Origin: Campylobacter sp. RM16704
GTDB taxonomy: Bacteria; Campylobacterota; Campylobacteria; Campylobacterales; Campylobacteraceae
Length of the DNA stretch: 64,000 nt
Direction: 5' to 3'
Assembly: GCF_000816245.1 (NCBI RefSeq)
Contig: NZ_CP007769.1
Coordinates: forward strand, 1,334,464-1,398,463
The stretch's first letter is position 1. Every line of letters begins with the position of its first letter. This document shows positions 19,725 to 27,693 of the stretch, piece after piece. The notes under the pieces were generated by a model. The model did not search any database, had not been told where the DNA came from, and worked only from the letters and a program-made list of their open reading frames with translations. Made by a program: the position numbers and the translations under genes.

Positions 19725-20822
19725 TTATTTGATTTTATAAAGTATTTTAGCTAAATTTTTTGCACTTGCAAATTGCAAGTATTCTTTTAAAAAATCTACT
19801 TTATCAAAAAACGCCTTATAATTGTATTTAAGATAAGCTTGATATAAATTTTCCACATTCACGTGCTCTTGTAAAAATTCAGGATTAAGCTCGCTTTTTC
19901 CTGCAAAATCTAAAAAAATATTTGCAAGTCCTATATGTTTGAGTTTTACAAAACATCTTGCGATAAATACATCAATAGCTTTAGCTTTATAAGCAAGCAC
20001 AAAAGGCGTGCCGACCAAAGCTGCTTCAAGTGTAGCTGTACCACTACAAATAAAAGCAAAATCAGCATTTTTTAGCACTTTTGGGGTATTAGTTTGAATT
20101 TCAAAATTACTCACATCCCCATAAAATTCTAGTCTTTTTAAATTAAACTCAGGCACACAAAGGATTTTTTTACCTTTAAATTTGGTACTTAACTCTCTAA
20201 AAATAGGCATTAAACGCTTTATTTCACTTTTTCTTGAACCTGGTAAAAATGCGATGGTTTTTACATCATCTTTTTTTGAAAGTATAGAATTTATATCATC
20301 TTGGTTTTTAAATTCTTTTATCTCATCTAAAAGTGGGTGTCCTACATAAGTGCTTTTGCTAAAAAACTCACTATCAAAAGGTAAAATAGAAGCTAAAATA
20401 TCAAAATGACTTTCTATGATAGGTATGCGACCTTTTTTCCACGCCCAAACTTGAGGTAAAATATAATAAATTCGTTTTATTTTAGAATTTGCCTTTTTTA
20501 AAGCTTTTGCAAAGGGTATATTAAAAGCTGGAGAATCTACACATAAAATCACATCTATCTTTTGAGAAAAACTTAAATTTACAAGCTCTTTTATGGCTTT
20601 TTTTGCTTTTAAAATGAGTGGCAAAATCTCTATAAAACCCATAGCACTAAACTCATGTGAGCTATAAAGTGGTTTGGAATTTAAGCTAAATTTTTTACAC
20701 AAGCTCTCATCATAAATTCCTACTAAGTCAAATTCTTTATATTCATTTTTATAAGCTTTTAAAACTTCTTTTAAATGTAAATTTGCTGATGGCTCTAGGG
20801 CGCAAACCAATATTTTTTTCAT
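19725..20822 (-). CDS. lpxB: Lipid-A-disaccharide synthase
   Basis: Glycosyltransferase joining UDP-diacylglucosamine to lipid X to form the lipid A disaccharide. At 365 aa it is in the family range. The signatures are [14 protein letters not shown] near the N-terminus (ExSG-type region), [29 protein letters not shown] and [21 protein letters not shown]. It is the first gene of the minus chain and has a weak ribosome site (TAGAGA). A possible -10 (TAAAAT) lies at 20864-20869 on the minus strand. Confidence 0.95.
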   Translation of the reverse strand: MKKILVCALEPSANLHLKEVLKAYKNEYKEFDLVGIYDESLCKKFSLNSKPLYSSHEFSAMGFIEILPLILKAKKAIKELVNLSFSQKIDVILCVDSPAFNIPFAKALKKANSKIKRIYYILPQVWAWKKGRIPIIESHFDILASILPFDSEFFSKSTYVGHPLLDEIKEFKNQDDINSILSKKDDVKTIAFLPGSRKSEIKRLMPIFRELSTKFKGKKILCVPEFNLKRLEFYGDVSNFEIQTNTPKVLKNADFAFICSGTATLEAALVGTPFVLAYKAKAIDVFIARCFVKLKHIGLANIFLDFAGKSELNPEFLQEHVNVENLYQAYLKYNYKAFFDKVDFLKEYLQFASAKNLAKILYKIK

Positions 20823-21139
20823 TCTCTATAAAACTCAAACATTCTAACTAAATTTAACTCAAGATTTTACCAATTTTTTAATTTATTTGACATAAATATA
20901 CTCGATTATTTTTGATAATTTATAAAATTCAGCAAATAACTACGAATACTTTAAAATTGGTATAGTGTTTTATCTTTATATTTTATAGTTCAAATTACAA
21001 TAGTTTTATAGCCTTAATAATATAATCTACAAAAAATATCTTCTCAAAATATATAAAATATCAATAATTAAAAAATTAGGATAAATTTTATCTTTAATTA
21101 CCGATATAAATAATGTATTTTATTAATTAAGGATTAAGA
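20823..21139. other. 317-base A/T-rich gap between divergent lpxB and the ADP-ribosyltransferase-like gene
   Basis: No open frame of note, tRNA or repeat array is seen. It should hold two divergent promoters. On the plus strand TATAAA at 21105-21110 serves the toxin-like gene, just downstream of a small perfect inverted repeat, GATAAA-T-TTTATC at 21080-21092, which sits where a repressor could block the promoter. On the minus strand TAAAAT at 20864-20869 may serve lpxB. It is the longest gene-free stretch in the window, and such gaps often flank acquired genes. Confidence 0.6.
21080..21110 (+). promoter_or_regulatory. Candidate promoter/operator of the ADP-ribosyltransferase-like gene
   Basis: TATAAA at 21105-21110 lies about 29 bases before the ATG at 21140, with an AAGGAT ribosome site at 21129-21134. 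Upstream, 21080-21092 is a 13-base inverted repeat (arms of 6, spacer of 1) overlapping the -35 position. Which regulator could bind is not known. The half-site resembles GATAA-type Fur/PerR boxes only loosely. Confidence 0.35.
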
Positions 21140-21904
21140 ATGAAAACAATATTTTTCGTATTGATTGTAGGATTATATAATATTTTGATGGCACAAAACG
21201 AATATAATGTTTCAAATGAAGAAACATATAGAAAATTTACTAATGGAAAAGAAGTAATCAGTTGGTGGAGTGAATTATATGATGGTTTAAAATTATCAAA
21301 AGAAGAAAAAGATATTATTTATCAATATACTTATGGTCATTTTGTTGTAATCAATGATAAATTAAGAAATGCCATATCCTTATCTTCACTAGATACACAA
21401 CAAAAGAATATGGTATCAAAACTCGATAAAGCATTGTCTAAGACTATAATCTTTGAAAATATTCAAGTATACAGATATGAAACTTTAGGATTTTTAACAA
21501 AATTGATAGACAAAAATTTATTAAAAGACATATATGAAAATGGTAAATTTACAGATAAAGCATCACATATTCTAGAAACTATTGATTACAAAAAATACAA
21601 AGATTATGGCTTTATGTCAACAACTGCTATTCAAAATAGTGTATTTCAAAGTAGACCTATAGAATTAATTATAAAAGTTCCAAAATACTCTAGCACAATG
21701 TTTGTTTCACTTAAAGATTTAGCAGCTTTTCCAACTCAATATGAATTTTTATTTCCTAGAAATCAAGTCATAACTATTGAAAAATATGAATTTTCCAGTA
21801 ATAAAAAAAGATTAACTATCTATGCTAAAATGACTCCACCTTGTTACATCAATCAAAAATGTGAAGAAGAAAAAGTAGATAATTTAAAACAACCTAAAAA
21901 TTAA
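21140..21904 (+). CDS. Secreted ADP-ribosyltransferase-like toxin (C3/VIP2-type fold)
   Basis: 254-aa protein with an N-terminal signal peptide (about residues 1-18, likely cut at A18-Q19) and one ADP-ribosyltransferase exoenzyme domain. All three R-S-E signatures occur in order: arginine in V-Y-R112-Y-E; S160-T-T162 in YGFMSTTA; and F197-P-T-Q200-Y-E202 in the ARTT loop, with catalytic Glu E202. The helix LSKEEKDIIYQYT...IN..LR (52-76) matches the family's N-terminal region. Gln two before Glu and Phe three before Gln are as in C3 exoenzymes, which modify Rho at Asn. ExE would suggest arginine targets. No translocation or binding domain is present. Two C-terminal cysteines (CYINQKC) could form a disulfide. 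Convergent peb3 follows, with cdtABC beyond. The fold call is strong; toxicity and target are inference. Confidence 0.82.
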   Translation: MKTIFFVLIVGLYNILMAQNEYNVSNEETYRKFTNGKEVISWWSELYDGLKLSKEEKDIIYQYTYGHFVVINDKLRNAISLSSLDTQQKNMVSKLDKALSKTIIFENIQVYRYETLGFLTKLIDKNLLKDIYENGKFTDKASHILETIDYKKYKDYGFMSTTAIQNSVFQSRPIELIIKVPKYSSTMFVSLKDLAAFPTQYEFLFPRNQVITIEKYEFSSNKKRLTIYAKMTPPCYINQKCEEEKVDNLKQPKN

Positions 21905-21928
21905 AGCACACTAATTAAAAGTGTGCTT
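21904..21928. terminator. Terminator between the ART-like gene and peb3
   Basis: Perfect 9-bp hairpin, AAGCACACT / AGTGTGCTT, with a 7-base loop, between two convergent genes. On the minus strand it is followed by TTAATTTTT, so it mainly ends peb3 transcripts. On the plus strand the T-run is weak. Confidence 0.75.
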
Positions 21929-21940
21929 ATAATAATGCTT

Positions 21941-22693
21941 TTATTTTTTCCAACCATACTTTGCAAAAATTTCTTTTGCTTCATCACTGCTTAAATAATT
22001 TATAAAATCTTGCACTTCTTTACTTGAATTTTCTTTAGCAACTACATTTAAAGTTCTATAAACTACCAAATCTTTTTCTATTGCCACTGCTGTGCCTATG
22101 TCAGGATTGCTTTTTGACCAATCAATCCAAGTAATCCAAGCATCAGCTTTGTTTTCAGCAAAAAGCTTTCTAGCACTTCCACTATTTGGGGTAAAAGCAA
22201 CGATATTTGATCTGAATTTAGCTATAGTTTGAATATCTTGAGTTCTTCCTATCATATCCTCCCAAACTCCAGTTCCAGAAGTATTGCTTTTTCCAGCACC
22301 TTCAGGTACAACAATCTTTACTTTTTTATTGGCTAAATCTTTTAAACCTTTGATTTTCAAAGGATTACCTTTTTGGGTTAATATAATAGCTTCTCTAAAA
22401 TATAAAGGTTTAATTTTAGAAATATTAAAATCATCACCAAAATCACTTGCAATAGCTAAAGCTGACTGATCAGAAGCTCCAAATAAAATATCAGCATCTT
22501 TTTTAGCTTTTTCAAACCAAGTAGCTTGTGGGCCAAAATTTACATTAACTTTTATACTCGTTTTTTCATTAAATTTAACCGCAACATCTTTCAAAGCAGT
22601 GTGAGGACCACCTGGACCATATAAATTAATCTCTGCATTTACTAAACTAACTAAAAGAGCACAAGCTCCAAACAAACTAAGAATTTTTTTCAT
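21941..22693 (-). CDS. peb3: Periplasmic antigen PEB3 / AcfC-like binding protein
   Basis: Major antigenic periplasmic protein, a homologue of Vibrio accessory colonisation factor AcfC. C. jejuni PEB3 is a dimeric, glycosylated binding protein reported to bind phosphate-containing ligands. It has 250 aa with signal peptide MKKILSLFGACALLVSLVNA and a type II binding fold: LYGPGGPH at the mature start, GASDQSA, and GAGKSNTSGTGVWED, which resembles the phosphate-binding region. I start at ATG 22693 because AAGGA sits 5 bases upstream; an in-frame TTG precedes it. Potential N-glycosylation sequons of the D/E-x-N-x-S/T type, such as KENSSKE, would need checking. In C. jejuni peb3 lies next to lpxB; here the ART-like gene separates them. 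Confidence 0.93.
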   Translation of the reverse strand: MKKILSLFGACALLVSLVNAEINLYGPGGPHTALKDVAVKFNEKTSIKVNVNFGPQATWFEKAKKDADILFGASDQSALAIASDFGDDFNISKIKPLYFREAIILTQKGNPLKIKGLKDLANKKVKIVVPEGAGKSNTSGTGVWEDMIGRTQDIQTIAKFRSNIVAFTPNSGSARKLFAENKADAWITWIDWSKSNPDIGTAVAIEKDLVVYRTLNVVAKENSSKEVQDFINYLSSDEAKEIFAKYGWKK

Positions 22694-22732
22694 CAATATC
22701 CTTTATATCAAAAATAAAAAAAGGGAGCGGGT

Positions 22733-22738
22733 ATTATA
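22733..22738 (-). promoter_or_regulatory. -10 element of peb3 promoter
   Basis: Minus-strand TATAAT about 40 bases upstream of the peb3 ATG, in the gap after cdtC. It gives peb3 its own promoter, so peb3 need not depend on cdtABC transcription. Confidence 0.6.
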
Positions 22739-22782
22739 GGCATTTCATATTAATAAAAATAAATACCTATAATTATAGATAT

Positions 22783-23361
22783 TTATTGTATAGGAGTTGC
22801 TTCTACTATAGCTGGAGTAAAAAACATTAACTCGAATAACTCTAAAAATAATCCAGGATCTAAAGTGCATTTTCGTATACCAAAGCGGTTTTCTATAGGG
22901 ACATTTGGATTAAAAAATGTAATCATACACTCTTCTCCACCTTCAACCAAAGATCTAATTTGAACAGCAGAAGATGTTGTAGGCATTATAGAAAAAACCG
23001 TTTCTAGTTTACCATCTTTTAAATCCTCCTTACAAGACTTTCCGCCAAAAAAACCACTTTCTAAAATAGCCAAACAAAGATCATCATCACTTGGATTAAC
23101 AAATTGAACATAACCAAAAGGTAATTCTTCTGCTAAATTATCTTTTTTTTTCAATTCATCACTAAGTATTATTTCTCTTAAAATCCAATTTTGATCTTCT
23201 AATCTATCTGAAGTTTCTCTAAAAGGACTTAAAGAAATTCCTGTTTCTAAAGATCTAATAGCAAACATAGGGGTAAAATCAGACAAATCTCCTTGAGAGG
23301 GATTTACAGCAAACAAAAAATTAAAAAACATAAAAATTATAATGAATATTTTTTTCATCAT
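22783..23361 (-). CDS. cdtC: Cytolethal distending toxin subunit C
   Basis: One of the two cell-binding subunits of CDT, with a ricin-type beta-trefoil related to CdtA. It has 192 aa with signal peptide MMKKIFIIIFMFFNFLFA. The mature protein opens with NPSQGDLSDFTPMFAIRSLETG and has WILREI and VQFVNPSDDDLCLAI, as expected for CdtC. Cysteine pairs are visible near residues 97, 110 and 147. A tandem ATG-ATG begins the gene, 9 bases after cdtB. Confidence 0.94.
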   Translation of the reverse strand: MMKKIFIIIFMFFNFLFAVNPSQGDLSDFTPMFAIRSLETGISLSPFRETSDRLEDQNWILREIILSDELKKKDNLAEELPFGYVQFVNPSDDDLCLAILESGFFGGKSCKEDLKDGKLETVFSIMPTTSSAVQIRSLVEGGEECMITFFNPNVPIENRFGIRKCTLDPGLFLELFELMFFTPAIVEATPIQ

Positions 23362-23370
23362 ATAAACCTT

Positions 23371-24174
23371 CTAAAATTTTCTAAAATTCACTGGAAAATG
23401 ATCAGATGCTAAAAAAGTTCTAAGCCCAGCTAAAGCCAAAACAGCAAGAATAGCTGGTGGTGTATAAAGTGTTCCTTGATTTGAATTTCCAGTTACAGCA
23501 TAGTCAATAGTGTTTCCACTAACTTGAGTAAAAGAAGGTGGAGCTACTATATTAATACGAGATCTTAAGTCTGGATCAAGTAAAGGTACAAGATTACCAG
23601 GACTTCTATTAAAATCTCCCATAATCATCCAATTAACATTTGGCATATTCCTAAAATGCATATCTACAGCTGTTACTATAGCTCCAGCATCATTACCTCC
23701 TCTTGCAAGTGCATGAATCGAGAAAAACACATCATTACCTATACGAATTCCTATTATAGGACGAGATAAAACAGTTGGTGGAGGCAAAACTATCACTTCA
23801 TCTGCTCTAGTCCTACTAACTATAGCCATATTTACACGATTTGCACCAACATCAACTCTTGAATAATAAATAAAAACTGAATTTGGACGAGCTAAAGAGC
23901 CTAAATTCCATATATATTCGTGAATTGGTATGCCTATTCCTACTGGCTGCACCTGCCTTGAAGTCATCATTGCTGTAGATGGCAATACTCCAGCTTCTTG
24001 AACTGCTAAAACATCCAAAGGATCATTTCCACTAACTAATTGTCTTATGCTAATATTCCATTTGCTTTCAGTAGATGCTGAAGACCCTTGCAAATTCCAA
24101 GTTCCTGCATTATAATTTTCCAAAGCACCAAAAACCAACTTTATACTAAATATTAAAAACAATATTATTTTCAT
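23371..24174 (-). CDS. cdtB: Cytolethal distending toxin catalytic subunit B
   Basis: DNase I / exonuclease-endonuclease-phosphatase fold nuclease that enters host nuclei and causes DNA damage and G2 arrest. It has 267 aa with a signal peptide of about 16 residues (cut near FG-ALEN). Catalytic and metal residues are intact: N27-L-Q-G, E60 (AVQEAG), H154 (FFSIHALARGG), D187 and N189 (MGDFNR), D224 (TIDYAV) and D258-H259 (ASDHFPV). The gene overlaps cdtA by four bases and is followed by cdtC, so the operon is complete. No frameshift is seen. Confidence 0.97.
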   Translation of the reverse strand: MKIILFLIFSIKLVFGALENYNAGTWNLQGSSASTESKWNISIRQLVSGNDPLDVLAVQEAGVLPSTAMMTSRQVQPVGIGIPIHEYIWNLGSLARPNSVFIYYSRVDVGANRVNMAIVSRTRADEVIVLPPPTVLSRPIIGIRIGNDVFFSIHALARGGNDAGAIVTAVDMHFRNMPNVNWMIMGDFNRSPGNLVPLLDPDLRSRINIVAPPSFTQVSGNTIDYAVTGNSNQGTLYTPPAILAVLALAGLRTFLASDHFPVNFRKF

Positions 24175-24998
24175 TTTAAACCCTCAACTTCATAAGGTAA
24201 ATTTGCTGCAAAAGGAGGTGTAGTAATATACCATTGTCTATCCAAATTTTTTTCTCCAAACTTCAAACAACTAGTTAAATAAATATTAAAAAAACTGAAA
24301 TTAAAATCATTCATCACATTTGTAATTGGAGTTTGTATACATTGCTGCGTAGCAAAATTTTGAATTTGAAAAGATCCATTACTCATAGGAAATAGTCTCC
24401 AAAATTGCGCATGATTAGTTTGATCACAAGGATAATGTACTATTCCTTTTCCATAGGCATTTAAGCAAGTGTTAGTCCTTGCATTTTTAATCATAACCAT
24501 GTTGTTTGGAAATTCTATCAACTGCCACACCCTTGCATCACCAAAACCTTTACTATTAAATATAGTATATCCCCAAATCCAATTACCAGCAGCTAAAGCC
24601 CAAACCGTTAACAATGCGCCATTTGGATTCATAATAGCTACAAAATTACTCGGAAAACCTCTATTTTCAAACACCGAAACATCATTAAATTCGCCATTTG
24701 ATTTAAATCTAGGCATAGGACCTTTTATAGCATTATCTCCATTAAAAGAATTTGTTCTTATAATTGGTGGATCTAGAGGTATTGCTGGAATCAAATCCTT
24801 GCCATCAATTAACGCGGGAGTTTTTTGTTTTACAGGAGGAGTAGGAGTTGAACCTAACTTTAAAGGATCTTTGTCGTTTATTTTTCCAAAAGAGCGACCT
24901 AAAGGATTAATATTTTGCTCCTTTGTAGAACATGCCGTAAAAAATAATACAAAGCTTAAAATAAAAAATAACCATTTTACACTGAAATTTCCACTCAT
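24171..24998 (-). CDS. cdtA: Cytolethal distending toxin subunit A (lipoprotein)
   Basis: Cell-binding subunit of CDT with a ricin-type lectin fold. It has 275 aa. The signal sequence ends in a lipobox with C23 (LFFTAC), so it is probably lipidated and membrane-tethered before toxin release. A Pro-rich linker is followed by a beta-trefoil from about residue 115, with repeats such as ARVWQLIEFPNN, NTCLNAYG and AQFWRLFPMSNGSFQIQNFATQQCIQ. A good ribosome site, GAGGAT, lies 6 bases before the ATG. It is the first gene of cdtABC and divergent from pepT. Confidence 0.96.
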   Translation of the reverse strand: MSGNFSVKWLFFILSFVLFFTACSTKEQNINPLGRSFGKINDKDPLKLGSTPTPPVKQKTPALIDGKDLIPAIPLDPPIIRTNSFNGDNAIKGPMPRFKSNGEFNDVSVFENRGFPSNFVAIMNPNGALLTVWALAAGNWIWGYTIFNSKGFGDARVWQLIEFPNNMVMIKNARTNTCLNAYGKGIVHYPCDQTNHAQFWRLFPMSNGSFQIQNFATQQCIQTPITNVMNDFNFSFFNIYLTSCLKFGEKNLDRQWYITTPPFAANLPYEVEGLK

Positions 24999-25004
24999 TG
25001 TTTT

Positions 25005-25023
25005 ATCCTCATATATTATTATA
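25005..25023 (-). promoter_or_regulatory. cdtA ribosome site and nearest -10 candidate
   Basis: GAGGAT at 25005-25010 is the ribosome site. TATAAT on the minus strand at 25018-25023 is the nearest -10, but it would leave a leader of only about 12 bases. Further minus-strand TATAAT matches at 25052-25057 and 25061-25066 are equally good, so the exact start of cdtABC transcription is ambiguous. Confidence 0.4.
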
Positions 25024-25092
25024 TATCAAGCAATAATTATCATATAAAAAAATTATAATAATTATATAATATTTTTTTAAAAAAAAGTATCA

Positions 25093-25098
25093 TATAAT
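25093..25098 (+). promoter_or_regulatory. -10 element of pepT promoter
   Basis: Plus-strand TATAAT 34 bases before the preferred pepT ATG at 25132, in the 133-base gap shared with divergent cdtA. Confidence 0.5.
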
Positions 25099-25131
25099 TT
25101 TCAATGAAAATTAAACATGAAAGGATATCTT

Positions 25132-26358
25132 ATGGATATAGTGGAAAGATTTATTAACTACACTAAAATAAATACTACGACTAGTAGAGAAAAAGGTGCA
25201 GCAGGTATAATGCCATCAAATCCTACAGAAATGGAACTTGCAAAGCTACTAGAAAAAGAGCTTAAAGAACTTGGTTTAATTAATGTTAAAAGAAGAGATA
25301 ACACTATTACCACAGCACTTTTACCAGCAAACACACCAAATGCTCCAAAGATAGCTTTTTTTGCACACTTAGATACTAGTATGGAACAAACTAATGACAC
25401 TAAAGCACAAATTACTCACTATCAAGGAGGAGATATTTGTTTAAATGAAAATTTACAAATTTATTTAAAAGAAAGTGAATTTAAAGAACTTAAAAATTAC
25501 ATAGGAGATGATATTATCCACACAGATGGTACAAGCTTACTTGGTGCAGATGATAAAGCTGCAATTGCTGCTATTATGAATATGCTTGAATTTTTTGTTA
25601 AAAATCCTGATGTTAAACATGGCGATATCTATGCTTGCTTTTTACCTGATGAAGAACAAGGTTTAAGAGGCGCCAAAGCTTTTGATGTAAAAGAAATAGA
25701 TGCTGATTTTGGATATTGTTTAGATTGTTGTGGAATTGGTGAGTTTATATATGAAAACTGGAATGCTGGAGATTGTGAAGTAGAATTTATAGGAAAATCA
25801 GCCCATCCTATGAGTGCTAAAGGCAAATTGATAAATTCTTTAATATTAGCTCACAAATTTATATCAATGTTGCCAAATGGAGAAGCTCCAGAATATACAG
25901 AAAATAAAGAAGGATATTTTTGGGTTAAAGAACTCAAAGGAAACAGTGCTAAAACTATTTTAAAAATTGACATTCGCGAATTTGATGACATAAAATATAC
26001 TCAAAGAATGGATTTCTTGCAAAATTTATGTGATAGTTTTAAAAAACTATATGGAGAAGAAAGAATTAACATAAAATTAAATGATAGATATAAAAATGTA
26101 TTTAATTCTTTAAAAACTACAGACTCTCTTCCTATAAAACTAGCCTTACAAGCTTATGAAAATTTAAATATTACACCAAAAACCATTCCTATGCGTGGAG
26201 GTTATGATGGAGCAGTGCTTTCAGAAAAAGGATTACCTTGCCCAAATATCTTTACCGGTGCTCATAATTTTCACTCTATTTATGAATATCTACCTGTTAA
26301 ATCTTTAAAAGCTGCAAGTAAAGTTATACAAGAAGTTGCTATCTTAGCGGCAAAATAA
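25132..26358 (+). CDS. pepT: Peptidase T (tripeptidase)
   Basis: Zinc aminopeptidase that removes the N-terminal residue of tripeptides in the cytoplasm. It has 408 aa from ATG 25132, chosen because AAGGAT lies 5-6 bases upstream. The in-frame ATG at 25117 lacks a site and overlaps this one. M20-family metal motifs are FFAHLDT, DGTSLLGADDKAA, LPDEEQG, DCCGIGE and a C-terminal GAHNFHS. It sits alone on the plus strand, ending in a shared terminator with dcuC, and forms a peptide-use group with pepE and dcuC. Confidence 0.96.
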   Translation: MDIVERFINYTKINTTTSREKGAAGIMPSNPTEMELAKLLEKELKELGLINVKRRDNTITTALLPANTPNAPKIAFFAHLDTSMEQTNDTKAQITHYQGGDICLNENLQIYLKESEFKELKNYIGDDIIHTDGTSLLGADDKAAIAAIMNMLEFFVKNPDVKHGDIYACFLPDEEQGLRGAKAFDVKEIDADFGYCLDCCGIGEFIYENWNAGDCEVEFIGKSAHPMSAKGKLINSLILAHKFISMLPNGEAPEYTENKEGYFWVKELKGNSAKTILKIDIREFDDIKYTQRMDFLQNLCDSFKKLYGEERINIKLNDRYKNVFNSLKTTDSLPIKLALQAYENLNITPKTIPMRGGYDGAVLSEKGLPCPNIFTGAHNFHSIYEYLPVKSLKAASKVIQEVAILAAK

Positions 26359-26388
26359 ATTTTAAGCCTTGAAAAAGGCTTAAAATTT
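26357..26388. terminator. Bidirectional terminator between pepT and dcuC
   Basis: Perfect 14-bp stem with a GAAA loop. It begins at the pepT stop and runs into the stop codon of convergent dcuC. A-rich and T-rich stem ends give U-tracts on both strands, a classic compact bidirectional terminator. Confidence 0.9.
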
Positions 26389-27682
26389 ACAATAAAACAA
26401 AAGCAATTACAATAACTGAAATAACACAACCTAGTGCTGTTCTTTTAACTATTTCTAAAGGACTAACTCCGGCAATAGCTGAAACTATAATACAAGCACC
26501 TAAAATAGGTGAAAGATATCTACCAAGTACTGCTGACATTGCAACTGCTGTACCAAGTTTAACCTGATCAAAACCAAGATCTTGTGCGTGGATTGTAACA
26601 GCTTTATTAAAAGCCATAGCTGCGGCATCACCACTTCCTGTAACAGTTGCCATTAAAAATGGTATAAAAGTTCCACCAAAACGTACATAATGTTGTTCAT
26701 TTTTGAGCCATTCTATGATGATATCAATCACACCACAAGCTTTTAAACCTGCAACAAAAACACTAGCTGCTATAATAATACCTATAATTTCTGCATAAGA
26801 CTTACCCATACCATTAAAAAACTCTTTACAAATAACATCTGGCTTGGTCCAAGTAGCCACTATAGCTACGATAGCACCCAAAAGCATTGCTTCAGCAACT
26901 CCAACCTTTTTAGTCCATGCAAGAAATTCATATGAGTGTAAAGGACTTGCACCGATTATTAAAATTACCAAAGGAACCAAAGGCATTAGAGCATAAAGTA
27001 TATTTACTTTCTCTATATTGTCTTCTTCTTTTTTATTTTGGTTTGCCACCTCAAAAACTTTACCTTTTTGATAATCTTTAAAAATCAAAGCCATAACCAC
27101 CAAAGAAATCATTACAATAACTCCTGCAGTTAATGCATTTGGAGTTTGAACTAAAATAATTTCTTGTATATTCTTTCCGGAAATTTCAGAAATTAAAGCT
27201 GTATGTGAAACTCCTGGACTTAGTATACCTCCCATTGTTCCACAAAGAACTGCAGATGCTGCCATAGCAGGATGAATTCCTGAAGCCATTAATAGCGGTA
27301 TTAAAGTGGCACCAACTGCAGCAGAACATCCAGCAGCTGAAGGTATAGCTATAGCAATAAAAAAAGTTACCATAAATGCAAGCGGAATTAAAAAAAATCC
27401 TACATTTTTTAAAGGAGTGGTTAAAAATTTCACTAAATGCTTATCGCATTTTGTCACTTTCATCACAAAAGCAAAACCCATACTAGCACATATAGCTTTA
27501 ATTAAAGCAGGCTGTATCATAGAATGCGTAAAAGCACTTAAAGCTTCAATAGGCTTAAATGCAATTAAACACAAAACAAAACCAACACCAATTAGTGCTG
27601 TTTTTGTTTCAACTTTTTTTATCAGTAAATACACTACTGCTATAGTACCTAATATCGCAACTAAAAGATAAAAGCTTTGCAT
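26387..27682 (-). CDS. dcuC: Anaerobic C4-dicarboxylate carrier, DcuC family
   Basis: Inner-membrane carrier of 431 aa with about 12 hydrophobic segments. Family traits include TFFIAIAIPSAAGCSAAVGATLIPLL, GTMGGILSPGVSHTALISEI, and TVTGSGDAAAMAFNKAV in the second half, a repeated inverted-topology motif. DcuC carriers favour succinate efflux during fumarate respiration. It follows pepE by 11 bases on the same strand, so aspartate freed by PepE and dicarboxylate export may be linked. A role as an aspartate/fumarate antiporter cannot be read from sequence. Confidence 0.88.
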   Translation of the reverse strand: MQSFYLLVAILGTIAVVYLLIKKVETKTALIGVGFVLCLIAFKPIEALSAFTHSMIQPALIKAICASMGFAFVMKVTKCDKHLVKFLTTPLKNVGFFLIPLAFMVTFFIAIAIPSAAGCSAAVGATLIPLLMASGIHPAMAASAVLCGTMGGILSPGVSHTALISEISGKNIQEIILVQTPNALTAGVIVMISLVVMALIFKDYQKGKVFEVANQNKKEEDNIEKVNILYALMPLVPLVILIIGASPLHSYEFLAWTKKVGVAEAMLLGAIVAIVATWTKPDVICKEFFNGMGKSYAEIIGIIIAASVFVAGLKACGVIDIIIEWLKNEQHYVRFGGTFIPFLMATVTGSGDAAAMAFNKAVTIHAQDLGFDQVKLGTAVAMSAVLGRYLSPILGACIIVSAIAGVSPLEIVKRTALGCVISVIVIAFVLL

Positions 27683-27693
27683 ATTTTCTCCTT

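Noticed and set aside
21140..24998. Typhoid-toxin-like arrangement with PltA and PltB
   Set aside because: The ADP-ribosyltransferase is C3/VIP2-like, not pertussis-S1-like, and no PltB-type pentamer subunit is present. The complete cdtABC argues for a normal CDT.
25158..25400. Ser/Ala-rich open frame opposite pepT
   Set aside because: It lies on the complementary strand of conserved pepT codons; composition is that of an antisense shadow. Similar Ser/Ile-rich frames opposite many other genes were left out for the same reason.
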